A stretch of 64,000 nucleotides of DNA, taken from contig CAVZYJ010000008.1 of NCBI GenBank assembly GCA_963779485.1, forward strand, positions 62,001-126,000, written 5' to 3'. Shown piece by piece: positions 10,961-19,867 of this stretch. Within the stretch, counting starts at the first letter, position 1. Every line of letters begins with the position of its first letter. Source of the DNA: CAVVJA01 sp963779485 (GTDB lineage Bacteria; Actinomycetota; Actinomycetes; Mycobacteriales; Jatrophihabitantaceae). Below the pieces are notes generated by a model. The model was not told where the DNA came from. It saw only the letters and a list, made by a program, of their open reading frames with translations, and did no database searches. The translations under genes were made by a program, and so were the position numbers.

Positions 10961-12550
10961 ATGAGCCGGATCGTCGTCGCCGAGGGCTCGCGGAGAGCGG
11001 CCTCGCGCGCCTGCGCGCGGCCGGACACGAGGTCGTGGACCGCACGGGCGCGCCGCGCGAGAAGCTTCTCGCGGAGCTGCGCCGAGGCGGAGGCGCTTCT
11101 CGTCCGCAGCGCACGAAGGTCGACGCGGAGCTCCTCGCCGCGGCGCCGCGGCTCCAGGTCGTGGCGCGCGCCGGCGTGGGGGTGGACAACGTGGATGTGC
11201 CGGCCGCCACGGCCCGCGGCGTCCTCGTGGTCAACGCGCCGACGGCCAACGTCGTCTCGGCCGTCGAGCACACGTTCGCGCTCCTCCTCGCGCTGCTGCG
11301 GAAGATTCCGGCGGCCGCCGCTTCGATGGCGGCGGGCAAGTGGGAGAAGTCGAAGTTCCTGGGCACGGAGCTCGCCGGCAAGACGCTCGGAATCGTCGGG
11401 CTCGGGCAGGTCGGCTCGCGCGTCGCGGTCCGCGCGCGAGCCTTCGAGGCGAAGGTGCTCGGCCACGATCCGTTTCTCGCCGAGGGGCGCGCCCGGGAGA
11501 TGGGCGTTCCGCTCGTGGATCTCGCCGAGGCTTCTCGCCGAATCGGACATCGTGACCCTGCACGCGACCGCCGGCGAGACGGGGCGGCCGCTCCTCGGGC
11601 GCGCGGAGCTCGCGTCGATGAAGAAAGGCGCGATCCTGGTCAACGTCGCGCGGGGCAGCCTCGTCGACCGCGAGGCGCCTGCGCGAGGCGCTCGCGTCGG
11701 GTCATCTGTCGGGCGCGGCGCTCGACGTCTTCGATCCGGAGCCGCCCGGCCGCCGGACGACCCGCTGCCGAAGCTGCCGAACGTCGTCGCGTCGCCGCAC
11801 CTCGGCGCTTCGACGGTCGAGGCGCAGGAGCGCGTCGCCCTGCAGACGGTCGAGGCGCTCCTCGAAGCGCTGTCCGGCGCCTCGTACGTGCCCGCGGTCA
11901 ACCTGCCGTTTCGCGGTCCCGGCCGACCCGACCGGCGCCGCCGCGTGGATGCGTCTGGCGGAGCGGACGGCGCGGTTTCTCGGCGCGCTCGCGGGCGGCG
12001 CGACTCCGGTCCGTGCGGCGTCGAGACGTGGGGCCTGCCGGAGGACCTCCTGCGGCCCGTCGCGGTCGCGGCGGTCAAGGGAGCGCTCGCCGGGCCACGA
12101 TCGCCGGAGTCCGTCAACTACGTCAACGCCCTCCACGTCGCCCACGATCGCGGGCTCTCCGTCTCGGAGACGCGGCACGAAGGATCCGGGCCACTACGCC
12201 CGCTCGATCCGCGTGACGCTTTCGGGCGACGCCGGCCGGCCCGCGCGCCGACGCGACGCTCTTCTCGGGCCGCGACGCGCGCGTCGTCGCCGTGGACGGT
12301 CTTCCGCTCGAGTTCCGGCCGGAGGGAACGGTCGTCTTCCTGCGCAATCGCGACGTGCCGGGAGTCGTCGGGCAGCGTCGGCTCGATCCTCGGCGAGGGC
12401 GGCGTCAACATCGCGAACTTCTCGCTCGCCCGCGGCGAGGGCGATCGCGCGGCGGCCGTGATCGCAGTGGACTCGGCGCCGCCGCCGGCGGTGCTCGAGC
12501 GGCTGCGCCGCGCGCCCGCCGTCGAGGACGTGCGCGTGGTGACCTGGTGA
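10961..12550 (+). CDS. serA: D-3-phosphoglycerate dehydrogenase (long form)
   Basis: First enzyme of serine synthesis. Substrate-domain residues start MSRIVVAEG; NVVSAVEHTFALLLALLRKI and LAGKTLGIVGLGQVGSRVAV (NAD-binding GxGxxG) follow, then KKGAILVNVARGSLVDR with the catalytic region and NVVASPHLGASTVEAQERV with the catalytic His. Past residue 320 is an allosteric substrate-binding domain and a C-terminal ACT domain (VVFLRNRDVPGVVG, ILGEGGVNIANFSLARGE). About 530 residues is right for the long form, which is usually serine-inhibited. Frame breaks are near 10990, 11080, 11530, 11680, 12180 and 12370. TAGGAT lies 11 bases before the ATG. Confidence 0.92.
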   Translation: MSRIVVAEGSRRAASRACARPDTRSWTARARRARSFSRSCAEAEALLVRSARRSTRSSSPRRRGSRSWRAPAWGWTTWMCRPPRPAASSWSTRRRPTSSRPSSTRSRSSSRCCGRFRRPPLRWRRASGRSRSSWARSSPARRSESSGSGRSARASRSAREPSRRRCSATIRFSPRGAPGRWAFRSWISPRLLAESDIVTLHATAGETGRPLLGRAELASMKKGAILVNVARGSLVDREAPARGARVGSSVGRGARRLRSGAARPPDDPLPKLPNVVASPHLGASTVEAQERVALQTVEALLEALSGASYVPAVNLPFRGPGRPDRRRRVDASGGADGAVSRRARGRRDSGPCGVETWGLPEDLLRPVAVAAVKGALAGPRSPESVNYVNALHVAHDRGLSVSETRHEGSGPLRPLDPRDAFGRRRPARAPTRRSSRAATRASSPWTVFRSSSGRRERSSSCAIATCRESSGSVGSILGEGGVNIANFSLARGEGDRAAAVIAVDSAPPPAVLERLRRAPAVEDVRVVTW

Positions 12551-12553
12551 GCC

Positions 12554-13644
12554 GTGAGCCGCATGCGCGTCGTCGTCCTCTTCGGCGGCCGCTCCGTCGA
12601 GCGCGAGGTCTCGCGGATCTCGGCGCGCGCGATCGTCGGGGCGCTCGACCCGGCGCGGTACGAGGTCATTCCGATCGCGGTCGGCCGCGACGGGTCGTTC
12701 CTTCGGGCGGCCGAGTCCGCGCGTCTGCTCGCCTCGGGGCGGGTGCCGGAGAAGTATCGGGTTGGAGCGAGCGAGCTCGCGCCCGCGGGCGCGCTCGTGC
12801 CGTCGGAGATCGCGCCCGGGACAAGCCGACGTCGTCTTCCCGATCATGCACGGCACGACGGGTGAGGACGGCGTCCTGCAGGGATTTCTCGAGACGCTCG
12901 GAGTTCCCTACGTCGGCGCGGGCGTAACGGGCTCGGCGATCGGCATGGACAAGGCGGTCTTCAAGGCGCTGCTTCGGGACGCCGGCATCCCGACCGTGAA
13001 GTTCGCCGTGGTTTCCGCGCGCGACGACGCGGCCGGCCTGTCGCGGCGCCTCCCCGAGAAAGGCTTCGCCCTTCCGCTCTTCGTCAAACCGTCGAGCGGC
13101 GGCTCTTCCGTCGGCGTCGACGAAGGTCAAGAGCTGGGGCGCCTTGGCGCCCGCGGTCGCGCACGCGCTGTCGTTCGACGAACGGGCGCTGGTCGAGGAG
13201 GGGATCGACGCGCGCGAGCTCGAGTGCGCGGTCCTCGGCAACGACGATCCGAAGGCCTCGGTCGTCGGCGAGATCGTGCCGGGCCGCGAGTTCTACGACT
13301 ACGAGGACAAGTACGTCGAGGACGGCGCGAAACTGCTCGTGCCGGCGCCGCTGCCCGAAGCGGTGGCGGCCGAGGTGCGCCGCCTCGCGGTGGAGGCGTT
13401 CCGCGTCTGCGGCACGTCGGGGATGGCGCGGGTGGACTTCTTCCTCGAGCGCGGCTCGGACCGCGTCCTGGTCAACGAGCTCAACACGCTGCCCGGTTTC
13501 ACCGCCATCTCGATGTACCCCCGACTCTGGGAAGCGTCGGGACTTCCGCTTTCGAAGCTCCTCGACGAGCTCATCCGCCTGGCGGTCGAGCGCGCCGATC
13601 GCCGGAGCCGCCTCTCGCACGAACCGCCGAAGCCGCTCGAGTAG
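12554..13644 (+). CDS. ddl: D-alanine--D-alanine ligase
   Basis: ATP-grasp ligase making the D-Ala-D-Ala dipeptide for peptidoglycan. It begins VSRMRVVVLFGGRSVEREVS, then VVFPIMHGTTGEDGVLQGFL, YVGAGVTGSAIGMDKAVFK, PLFVKPSSGGSSVGV and, near the end, ARVDFFLE and VLVNELNTLPGFTAISMYPR with the Mg-binding Glu/Asn. At about 362 residues it is a typical Ddl. The GTG at 12554 is three bases after the serA stop. Frame breaks are near 12823 and 13125. The tail SRLSHEPPKPLE is not conserved. Confidence 0.93.
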
Positions 13645-13666
13645 AGGCGGCGGGCGACCGCGGCTT

Positions 13667-15012
13667 TCACTTTCCCCAGATCCGTTCCCACCAGTTCTTC
13701 GAGTCCGGCGGCGGATCGAGCCTCATCTTCGATCGCACCGCGCCGAGGCTCCAGCCCGTGAGAGTCGCCAGGTTCTGTGCCTCCTGCTCGTGGCGCCGCG
13801 CGACGTCGTTGCGGTAGCGATCGCCGGCCTCGCACGACAGATCGCCGGTGAACGGATGCCGCAGGACGTAGCGGCCCTGGAAGTTCTGCGCGGTCGGCCG
13901 TCTCCTGGAAGACGAGGTCCTCGGGGAAGTGCGCCGCGTCGTAGCGGACGTGGAGGCGCGTCACGAAGACGTTCGATGCCGCCGCGTCCGCCGCCGGAGC
14001 GGATCGTCGAGCCAGAAGACGCCGAGCGCCGCGAGCTCCTCGCGCGACGAGCGGATCGGCCGCGCACGGATCGCACCAGCCCATGTCCCACGCGTACTCG
14101 AGGAAGACCGCTCTGCATGCGTTCCCGCCGGACCTGCTCGGCGAACATCGCCTTGTAGAAGTCGCCGAACTCGCTCCTTGACGTAGAGCGGGATGTCCAT
14201 GGTCCGACGGCAAGCTTCACGGTGCGGTAGTTCGTCGTCTCGACGCGGCCCCGGCGCGTCAGCGCGTAGACGAAGAGCTCCTGCGGGCCGTTGGCGTTGA
14301 CCATGCCGAGCCGGATCGGCAGCATGAACTTCGGCGACTCGTAGGCGACCTGGAGCGGCCGCAGGTACGAGAAGCCGAGCTGCGCCTGCTCCTTCGAGGT
14401 TCACCTTCGCGACGAAGAAGCGCATGTTCTGCTTGATGTAGCTGCCGAGCACGCGCGAGGCGCCGGCAGGAATGCGGTAGCCGTTCTCGCGCAGCCACGT
14501 CTCGAGCCCGTCGCTCTCCTTCGCCGAGAGGATCACGATGTCGTACTCGCCGACGGTGTACTGCGCCTCGATCGTGACGCCGAGACTCGCTGGCGGCGGC
14601 CTTCGACGCCGGCGCCTCGGCGGCCACCATGACCGCCGCTTCGGCGCGCCACCTGTCCTTGAGGTACGCCGCGGCCTGGCACGGGTCCGGATCGAAGTAT
14701 TCGACGAGGCGCGGCGCGGAGTAGGCGTCGAGGTGCTCGACGAGCGACCGCTCGCCGACGTGGATCTGCCCGCGCGTCAGGAACGTCGGCACGGGAATGA
14801 CGACGGCGAACTCCTTCGGGTCGCCGTGGAAGTCGTTCGCCATCGTCAGGACCGTGCGGTCGCCGTCCCGCACGAGGACGACCTGCGAGGCGCGGTTGAA
14901 GAGCTTCGCGTCGCCCTTGGCCACGTAGAAGCCGCAGAACGGCGAGGGCCGGACGGCTCGCCGCGAAGAGCAACAGCGACAGGAGGCCAGGGACGGGAGC
15001 ACTGCGTCTCAT
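13667..15012 (-). CDS. DUF2330 domain secreted protein
   Basis: A secreted protein of unknown function. The N-terminus has a basic start and hydrophobic core (PVPGLLSLLLLFAASRPALA), then CGFYVAKGDAKLFNRASQVV, which is the DUF2330 signature with its early Cys. Further motifs are RTVLTMANDFHGDPKEFAVV, FLTRGQIHVGERSLVEHLD, YTVGEYDIVILSAKESDGLE, LGSYIKQNMRFFVAKVNL and PIRLGMVNANGPQELFVYAL. The C-terminal part has CDPCAADP and ends NWWERIWGK. It is frame-broken at seven or more places between 13.9 and 14.6 kb. It is co-transcribed with an RnfD-like membrane protein whose stop overlaps this ATG (ATGA), so the two probably act together. No catalytic residues are known to me. Confidence 0.75.
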
Positions 15013-15844
15013 CGGAGACTCCTCGGTTGCGGAAAGGCCCAGTCGTAGCGGCGGCCGGGCAGGATGCGGTCGAGGAGCGGCGTCAGGGGCGACAGCGCGA
15101 AGAGCGACCAGATCGGACCGTTCGTGCGAAAGAGACGGAACTGGATGAACGCCGCGCCGAAGGCGACGAGGAGGCCGAAGAGGATGCGGCCGTCGCGCGA
15201 GTCGGGCGTCGTCTTCGGATCGGAGATCATGAAGAACGCGAAGAGGAGAAGCGCGCCGCTCTCGAGCCGGTGGAGCGGGATCGCGAGCGGCTCTCCCAGC
15301 CAGAGCCGAGCGCGCGAGGAGGAGGCCGGCGTACCCTGCGAGAAAGGCGAGCGTCACGTCGGCGCGTGCCGCGCGATGGACGACGAGCCCGCCGAGGCAC
15401 GCGACGAGGAAGCCGAAGAACGCCGGCGCTGCCCCACTGACCGGGCGAGACCCACGCGCGTCCCGTCGCGAGGATGATCGCGACGAGGCCGAAGTTCGTC
15501 GGGTTGAAGACGTGCTTCCCGTTCCAGCGCAGCAGGAACTTGCTCCCGACGGCGAGCGCGGCGGCGAGGACGGCGAGGGACGCGTCGTTCGTCCGCAGGA
15601 GCAGGCAGAGCGACAGGCCGGAGATGAGCGCGCTCTTCGGCTCGAAGGACGGCAGGCGCCAGATGCGCGTGCAGGCGTACTGCGTCGCCAGCGCGGAGCC
15701 GAGGAGCAGCGTTGCGCCCGCAAGCGTGACGTCGAAGGAAAGCGCCGTCATCCCGTACGCGAGGAGCGCCGACAGCGCACCGATCTGGTACAGACGCGGG
15801 TCGCGCGGGTCGAGTGCACGCCGCGGTCCGGTTCTCTCGCTCAC
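15009..15844 (-). CDS. RnfD-like integral membrane protein (orphan)
   Basis: Polytopic membrane protein of about 278 residues related to subunit D of Rnf/Nqr redox pumps. It starts with GTG (VSERTGPRRALDPRDPRLYQ) and has about eight hydrophobic segments, including GALSALLAYGMTALSFDVTL and LISGLSLCLLLRTNDASLAV, plus the family motif RWNGKHVFNPTNFGLVAIIL and SPGQWGSAAPAFFGFLVACL. I do not see the SGAT motif that carries covalent FMN in true RnfD. No other rnf genes are in the window. The stop overlaps the DUF2330 start. Frame breaks lie near 15310 and 15435. Electron transfer is therefore doubtful; the fold may be used for something else. Confidence 0.75.
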
Positions 15845-15857
15845 GACGGGAAGGGAC

Positions 15858-15877
15858 ACCGGGGCTCGAGCCCCGGT
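15858..15877. promoter_or_regulatory. Perfect 20-bp palindrome between divergent genes
   Basis: The half-site ACCGGGGCTC is followed immediately by its exact reverse complement. It sits 14 bases upstream of the RnfD-like GTG and upstream of the GNAT -10-like TAGAAT (15890-15895). Position between two divergent start sites suggests an operator for a dimeric regulator; a cruciform or RNA hairpin is the alternative. Confidence 0.45.
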
Positions 15878-15917
15878 TCCCTTGGGCGCTAGAATTCCGG
15901 AAACCGGAGCACCGCCC

Positions 15918-16424
15918 TTGCCATCGGAATCGTCTCTCGATTCGCTCGCCATCGCCCCGCTCGCGGCGGACGCGGAGGCGCAGTGGTGCGCGCGGCTCAT
16001 GTCCTCCTCCGAGCCCTGGATCACCCTCGGGCGGAGCTACGGCGATTCCCTCGAGCGGATGCGAAATCCGGACAAGGAGCGCTACGTCGCGCGGCTGGGG
16101 TCCGTGCTCGCGGGTTTCATCGTGCTCAACATGCAGGGCGCGTTCGTCGGGTACATCCAGACGATCTGCGTGTCGCCCGAATTTCGAGGCCGCGGCATCG
16201 GCACGAAGCTCGTGGAGTTCGCCGAGAAGCGGATCTTTGCCGAGTCACCGAACGTCTTCCTGTGCGTTTCGTCCTTCAATCACGAGGCCCGAAGGCTCTA
16301 CGAGCGCCTCGGATACCGGATGATCGGATCGCTCGCGGACTACGTGGTGCGGGACCACGCGGAGTTCCTGCTCCGAAAGACCATCGGCCCGATCGCGGAA
16401 TTCATCGAGAAGAAGCGGGGCTAG
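15918..16424 (+). CDS. GNAT N-acetyltransferase (RimI-like)
   Basis: Acetyl-CoA-dependent N-acetyltransferase of 168 residues, uninterrupted. The acetyl-CoA loop is at residues 84-97 (SPEFRGRGIGTKLVEFA), preceded by the beta strand GYIQTICV and followed by NVFLCVSSFNHEARRLYERL and GYRMIGSLADYV. This arrangement resembles RimI, which acetylates ribosomal protein S18, but general GNATs look similar. The start is a TTG at 15918 in a frame that is open further upstream; the TAGAAT at 15890 limits how far the start can move. It is followed after nine bases by the mutM-like gene. Confidence 0.75.
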   Translation: MPSESSLDSLAIAPLAADAEAQWCARLMSSSEPWITLGRSYGDSLERMRNPDKERYVARLGSVLAGFIVLNMQGAFVGYIQTICVSPEFRGRGIGTKLVEFAEKRIFAESPNVFLCVSSFNHEARRLYERLGYRMIGSLADYVVRDHAEFLLRKTIGPIAEFIEKKRG

Positions 16425-16433
16425 CTCCCGGCC

Positions 16434-17330
16434 GTGCCCGAGCTGCCGGACATCCTCGCGTACCTCGCGGCGCTCGAGCCCCGAGTCGTGGGGCGCACGC
16501 TCGAAGGTGTGCGCCTCGGCAGCCCCTTCCTGCTGCGGTCGGTCGAGCCGCCGATCGCCGAGGCGGCGGGCCGGCGGGTGGAGCGCGTCTCGCGGCTCGG
16601 TAAGCGCGTGGTGTTCGAGCTCGAGGGCGGGCTGCGCCTCGTGCTCCACCTGATGATCGCGGGCCGCGTGCGCTGGAGACCGCGCGGCGCGAAGGTCGGC
16701 GGCCGCGGAGCGCTGGCGGCGTTCGATTTCGAGGACGGCTCGCTCGTCCTGACCGAGGCGGGGACGAAGCGGCGCGCGTCGCTTTACCTCGTGCGCGAGG
16801 ACGACATCGCGGCCCTCGACCGCGGCGGTCTCGAGGTACTCGATTCGGACCTCCCGGCATTTCGCGGGGCGCTCGCCCGCGAGAACCATACGGTGAAACG
16901 CGCGTTGACCGATCCGCGTCTCTTCTCGGGCATCGGCAATGCGTACTCCGACGAGATCCTGCATCGCGCGCGCCTGTCGCCGGCGCGCCTCACGAGCCGT
17001 CTGACGGAGGAGGAGATCGAGCGCCTCTGGCACGCGACCCGCAGGACGCTCGATGAATGGGGCGAAAAGCTGATCGCGGAAGCCCGGAAGAGTTTTCCGG
17101 AAAAAGTCACCGCGTTCCGGGAAGGGATGGCGGTGCACGGGCGCTACGGGAAGCCGTGCCCGGTGTGCGGCGGCGCGATCCAGCGGATCGTGTACGCCGA
17201 AAACGAATCGAACTACTGCCCGACGTGCCAGACGGGCGGAAAACTGCTTGCGGATCGCGCGCTCTCGCAGCTGCTCAAGGGCGACTGGCCAAAGACTCTC
17301 GAAGAGCTCGAGGAACGCAAGCTTCGGTGA
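16434..17330 (+). CDS. mutM: Formamidopyrimidine-DNA glycosylase family protein
   Basis: Bifunctional base-excision glycosylase/AP lyase, 298 residues, intact. The N-terminus PELPDILAYL keeps the catalytic Pro and Glu just after the start (GTG 16434). Residues 151-180 give ENHTVKRALTDPRLFSGIGN and AYSDEILHRARLSP, the helix-two-turn-helix region. The zinc finger lies at residues 242-263: CPVCGG, then a second CPTC pair 17 residues on. Fpg removes oxidised purines such as 8-oxoguanine; this branch (DILAYL start) might instead be Nei-like. Its stop overlaps the GTG of the PagL-like gene. Confidence 0.88.
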   Translation: MPELPDILAYLAALEPRVVGRTLEGVRLGSPFLLRSVEPPIAEAAGRRVERVSRLGKRVVFELEGGLRLVLHLMIAGRVRWRPRGAKVGGRGALAAFDFEDGSLVLTEAGTKRRASLYLVREDDIAALDRGGLEVLDSDLPAFRGALARENHTVKRALTDPRLFSGIGNAYSDEILHRARLSPARLTSRLTEEEIERLWHATRRTLDEWGEKLIAEARKSFPEKVTAFREGMAVHGRYGKPCPVCGGAIQRIVYAENESNYCPTCQTGGKLLADRALSQLLKGDWPKTLEELEERKLR

Positions 17331-17863
17331 GGCTCGCCCTTCTCGCGGTTTCCACGGTGCTCGCTCTGAGCGCGGCGGCGCCGGGGCAGGACTTCCAGAT
17401 ACCGAACGAGCCAGAGCTCTCGCTTTTCGCGGGGTTCGGCCACACCTTCAAGGTGAACGGGGGCGATACGAAGGCCTGGGTCGTCGAGGTCGAGCCGCAG
17501 GCCGCGTTCCGCCTCGGGACGCGATTCCAGTGGCTCGCCGAGGGACACTACGCGCACTTTTTCGATCCCGACGCCTGGGCGGCCGGACTCCTCCCGGTCG
17601 GCGCGCGGTACTACTTCGGAACGAGCGGGCGGGCGTTCTACCTCGACTTCCTCGCGGGACTCGGCTGGACGAACCTGCAGGTCGTGGAGATCAACCGCCG
17701 ATTCAACTTCATCCTGACCGGCGGGCCCGGCTTGCGCGGCCAGGTCGACGCGCACCACGCATGGTTCGTCCAGGCGCGCTGGCTTCACTATTCGAATGCC
17801 GGCACCGTGCCGCCGAACCTGGGCCTGAACGCCGCCGTGGTCTCGGGAGGATGGAAGTTCTAG
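17327..17863 (+). CDS. PagL-like lipid A 3-O-deacylase (acyloxyacyl hydrolase family)
   Basis: Outer-membrane beta-barrel protein of 178 residues. A signal peptide is visible (LALLAVSTVLALSAAAPGQ). The mature part alternates hydrophobic strands: ELSLFAGFGHTF, VVEVEPQAAFRLG, AFYLDFLAGLGWT and FNFILTGGPGLRG. Near the C-terminus, LHYSNAGTVPPNLGLNA holds the catalytic His-x-Ser of PagL and the family end GGWKF follows. PagL trims the 3-position acyl chain of lipid A. The GTG at 17327 overlaps the mutM stop. The gene is intact and converges on the dehydratase gene with a 7-base gap. Confidence 0.75.
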   Translation: MRLALLAVSTVLALSAAAPGQDFQIPNEPELSLFAGFGHTFKVNGGDTKAWVVEVEPQAAFRLGTRFQWLAEGHYAHFFDPDAWAAGLLPVGARYYFGTSGRAFYLDFLAGLGWTNLQVVEINRRFNFILTGGPGLRGQVDAHHAWFVQARWLHYSNAGTVPPNLGLNAAVVSGGWKF

Positions 17864-17870
17864 AGGGATC

Positions 17871-18879
17871 TCACGGCAGGGCGCCCTCGAGGATGCGCGC
17901 GAGCTTCGCGGCGTCGATGTTGCCGCCCGAGACGATGCAGACGATCTTCGTTCCCGGCACGGGCTCGGAGAGCGCCACGGCGATCGGCGTCGCGCCCGCG
18001 CCCTCCGCCACCACGCGCTGCGCTCGTCGCGAGGAGCCGCACGGCGTCGGCGACCTCGGAAAGTGTCGCGACGCGCGCGCCGTCCAGAAGCGTTCGCGCG
18101 AGCGGCCACATTTCGGGATGAAGGCCGCCCGCCGCCGATGCCGTCGACGAAGCTCGCGCTGGTACGCGATCGATTGCGGCGAACCGGCGGCGAGCGAGGC
18201 GGAGAGCGGCGCCGCGGTCTCGACCTCGCAGGCGAAGACTCGGACGTCGCGGACGAGATCGCCTTGACCGCGGCGGCGATGCCGCACGAGAGCCCGCCGC
18301 CGCCGAACGGGACGAGGATCGTGTCGACGTCCGGCAGGTCTTCGAGGATTTCGAGCCCGATCGTTCCGTTGCCGGCGATGACCGCCGGGATCGTCGACGG
18401 GATGGACGAAGAGCCCGTCGAGCGCCGGGATAGCGCGTGCTCGACGAGCACCTGCCACCAGCGTTCGAACGGCACCTTGACGACCGCGCCGCCGAGGCGC
18501 TCGATGGCGTCGAGCTTCGCGCGGGGCGCGGTGTCGGGGACGACGACGGTGCAGGGAACGCCGAGCCGCCGCGCGCTCCAGGCGACACCCTGCGCCATGT
18601 TGCCGGCGCTCGCCGTGTACACGCCGCGCGCGAGATCCTCCGGCCGCAGCGAGGGCGCATGCGCGTTGGCGGCGCCGCGGATCTTGAACGAGCCGATCGG
18701 CTGCAGGTTCTCGAGCTTGAGCCAGATCTCGGCGCCCGCCGGGCTCGGCGTCGAGGCGCACGAGCGGCGTCCGAAGCGCGATGCCGCGCGAGCCGTTCGC
18801 GGGCCGCGCGGATCTCCTCGAGCGGCGGCGGCTCAAGAGGCTTCGCGATGGCCTCCGAACTCGAGCATGCGGCCGGCAC
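17871..18879 (-). CDS. Threonine ammonia-lyase / serine racemase family PLP enzyme
   Basis: Fold-type II pyridoxal-phosphate enzyme, about 330 residues. Motifs: IALRTPLVRLDAEPG, LKLENLQPIGSFKIRGAANA (PLP lysine), YTASAGNMAQGVAWSARRLG, TVVVPDTAPRAKLDAIERLG, NGTIGLEILEDLPDVD, VPFGGGGLSCGIAAAVKAI (phosphate loop) and VCIVSGGNIDAAKLARIL at the end. No ACT domain follows, as in catabolic threonine dehydratase. It would deaminate threonine or serine to a 2-oxoacid. Frame breaks are near 18018, 18130, 18250, 18400 and 18740. The likely ATG at 18879 lies within the end of the ornithine-cyclodeaminase gene, so the two are coupled. Confidence 0.83.
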
Positions 18880-19860
18880 CGGACGCCCGCGCCTTCTCGT
18901 AGATGTGTCGCGCCGACGCCACGTCTTCGATCGCGAGGCCCAGCGACTTGAAGAGCGTGATCTCGTCCGGCGACCGGCGTCCGGGCACCCGGCCGATCAG
19001 CGACCTCGCCGATCTCGCCCACGATGTGGTCGTCGTCGATCGGCGCCGTCTTTCTTCGCGAGGAGGAAGTCGCCGCGCCTCGTTGACGAGCGACTCGCGC
19101 CGGTCGACGTAGAGCGCGGGCGCGGCGACGGCGTCGGCGTCGAGCTCGCGCGCGGCGGCGATGCTCGAGCCCACGGCGTTGATGTGCGCGCCGGGCGCGA
19201 TCCACTCGCCCGCGCAGGACCGGCTCGCGCGAGGAGGTGACGGTGCAGATGAGGTCGGCGCCGTGCACGGCCTCGCGCGCGCGAGCCGACGGCTTCGATC
19301 GGCGATGCCCGTGGCGCTTCGACTCGCGCGCCGCGAAGCGCCGGGCGTGTCTCGGCGTTGCGGCTCCAGACGCGCACGCGCCGGATGCGCCGCACCGCAG
19401 CGCATCGCCTCGAGATGCGTGCGCGCCTGCACGCCCGAGCCCAGGATCGCCAGGTCGCCGGCGTCCTCGCGGGCGAGGAGCCGCGTCGCGACGCCCGATG
19501 ACCGCGGCGGTGCGGATGCGCGGTGATCGAGCGTCGCGTCGAGCGACCGCGAGGAGGCGCCCGTCGCTCGCCGTCGAAGAGGAGAACGGCGCCCTGGTGG
19601 GTGTCGAGCTCCGTGCCCGTCGTTTCCGGGAAAGAACGTGATGGCCTTCACGCCGAGCAACGCCGTCGCCGAGAAGCAGCGCCGGGCATGAGGCCGAGGG
19701 CGCCCGACTCGCTCGGGGAGCCAGAGGATCGACCGCAGCGGCAGGATCGTCTGCGCCGCGCGGCCAGCGCTGCGAACGTCGCGGCCATGACCTCGATGCA
19801 CTCGTCCATCGGCAGGAGCCCCGGGACCTCGGCCTGGGCGACGAAGAGCGTCGGCAGGCT
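18833..19860 (-). CDS. Ornithine cyclodeaminase / mu-crystallin family protein
   Basis: NAD(P)-binding enzyme of the OCD family (ornithine cyclodeaminase, alanine dehydrogenase, ketimine reductase). Across frame breaks: LPMDECIEVMAATFAAL, LGLMPALLLGDGVAGVKAIT, FFPGNDGTELDTHQGAVLL, AILGSGVQARTHLEAMRC (Rossmann loop) and ICTVTSSREPVL, then GAHINAVGSS and DEITLFKSLGLAIEDVASA. About 330 residues. No clean start codon is visible; TAGGAG just after the permease stop looks like its ribosome site, so the start is near 19860. It is coupled to the threonine ammonia-lyase gene, suggesting shared amino-acid catabolism. Confidence 0.78.
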
Positions 19861-19867
19861 CGCGCTC

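Noticed and set aside
15009..15844. Complete Rnf electron-transport complex
   Set aside because: Only a subunit-D-like protein is present; no rnfA, B, C, E or G homologue is nearby.
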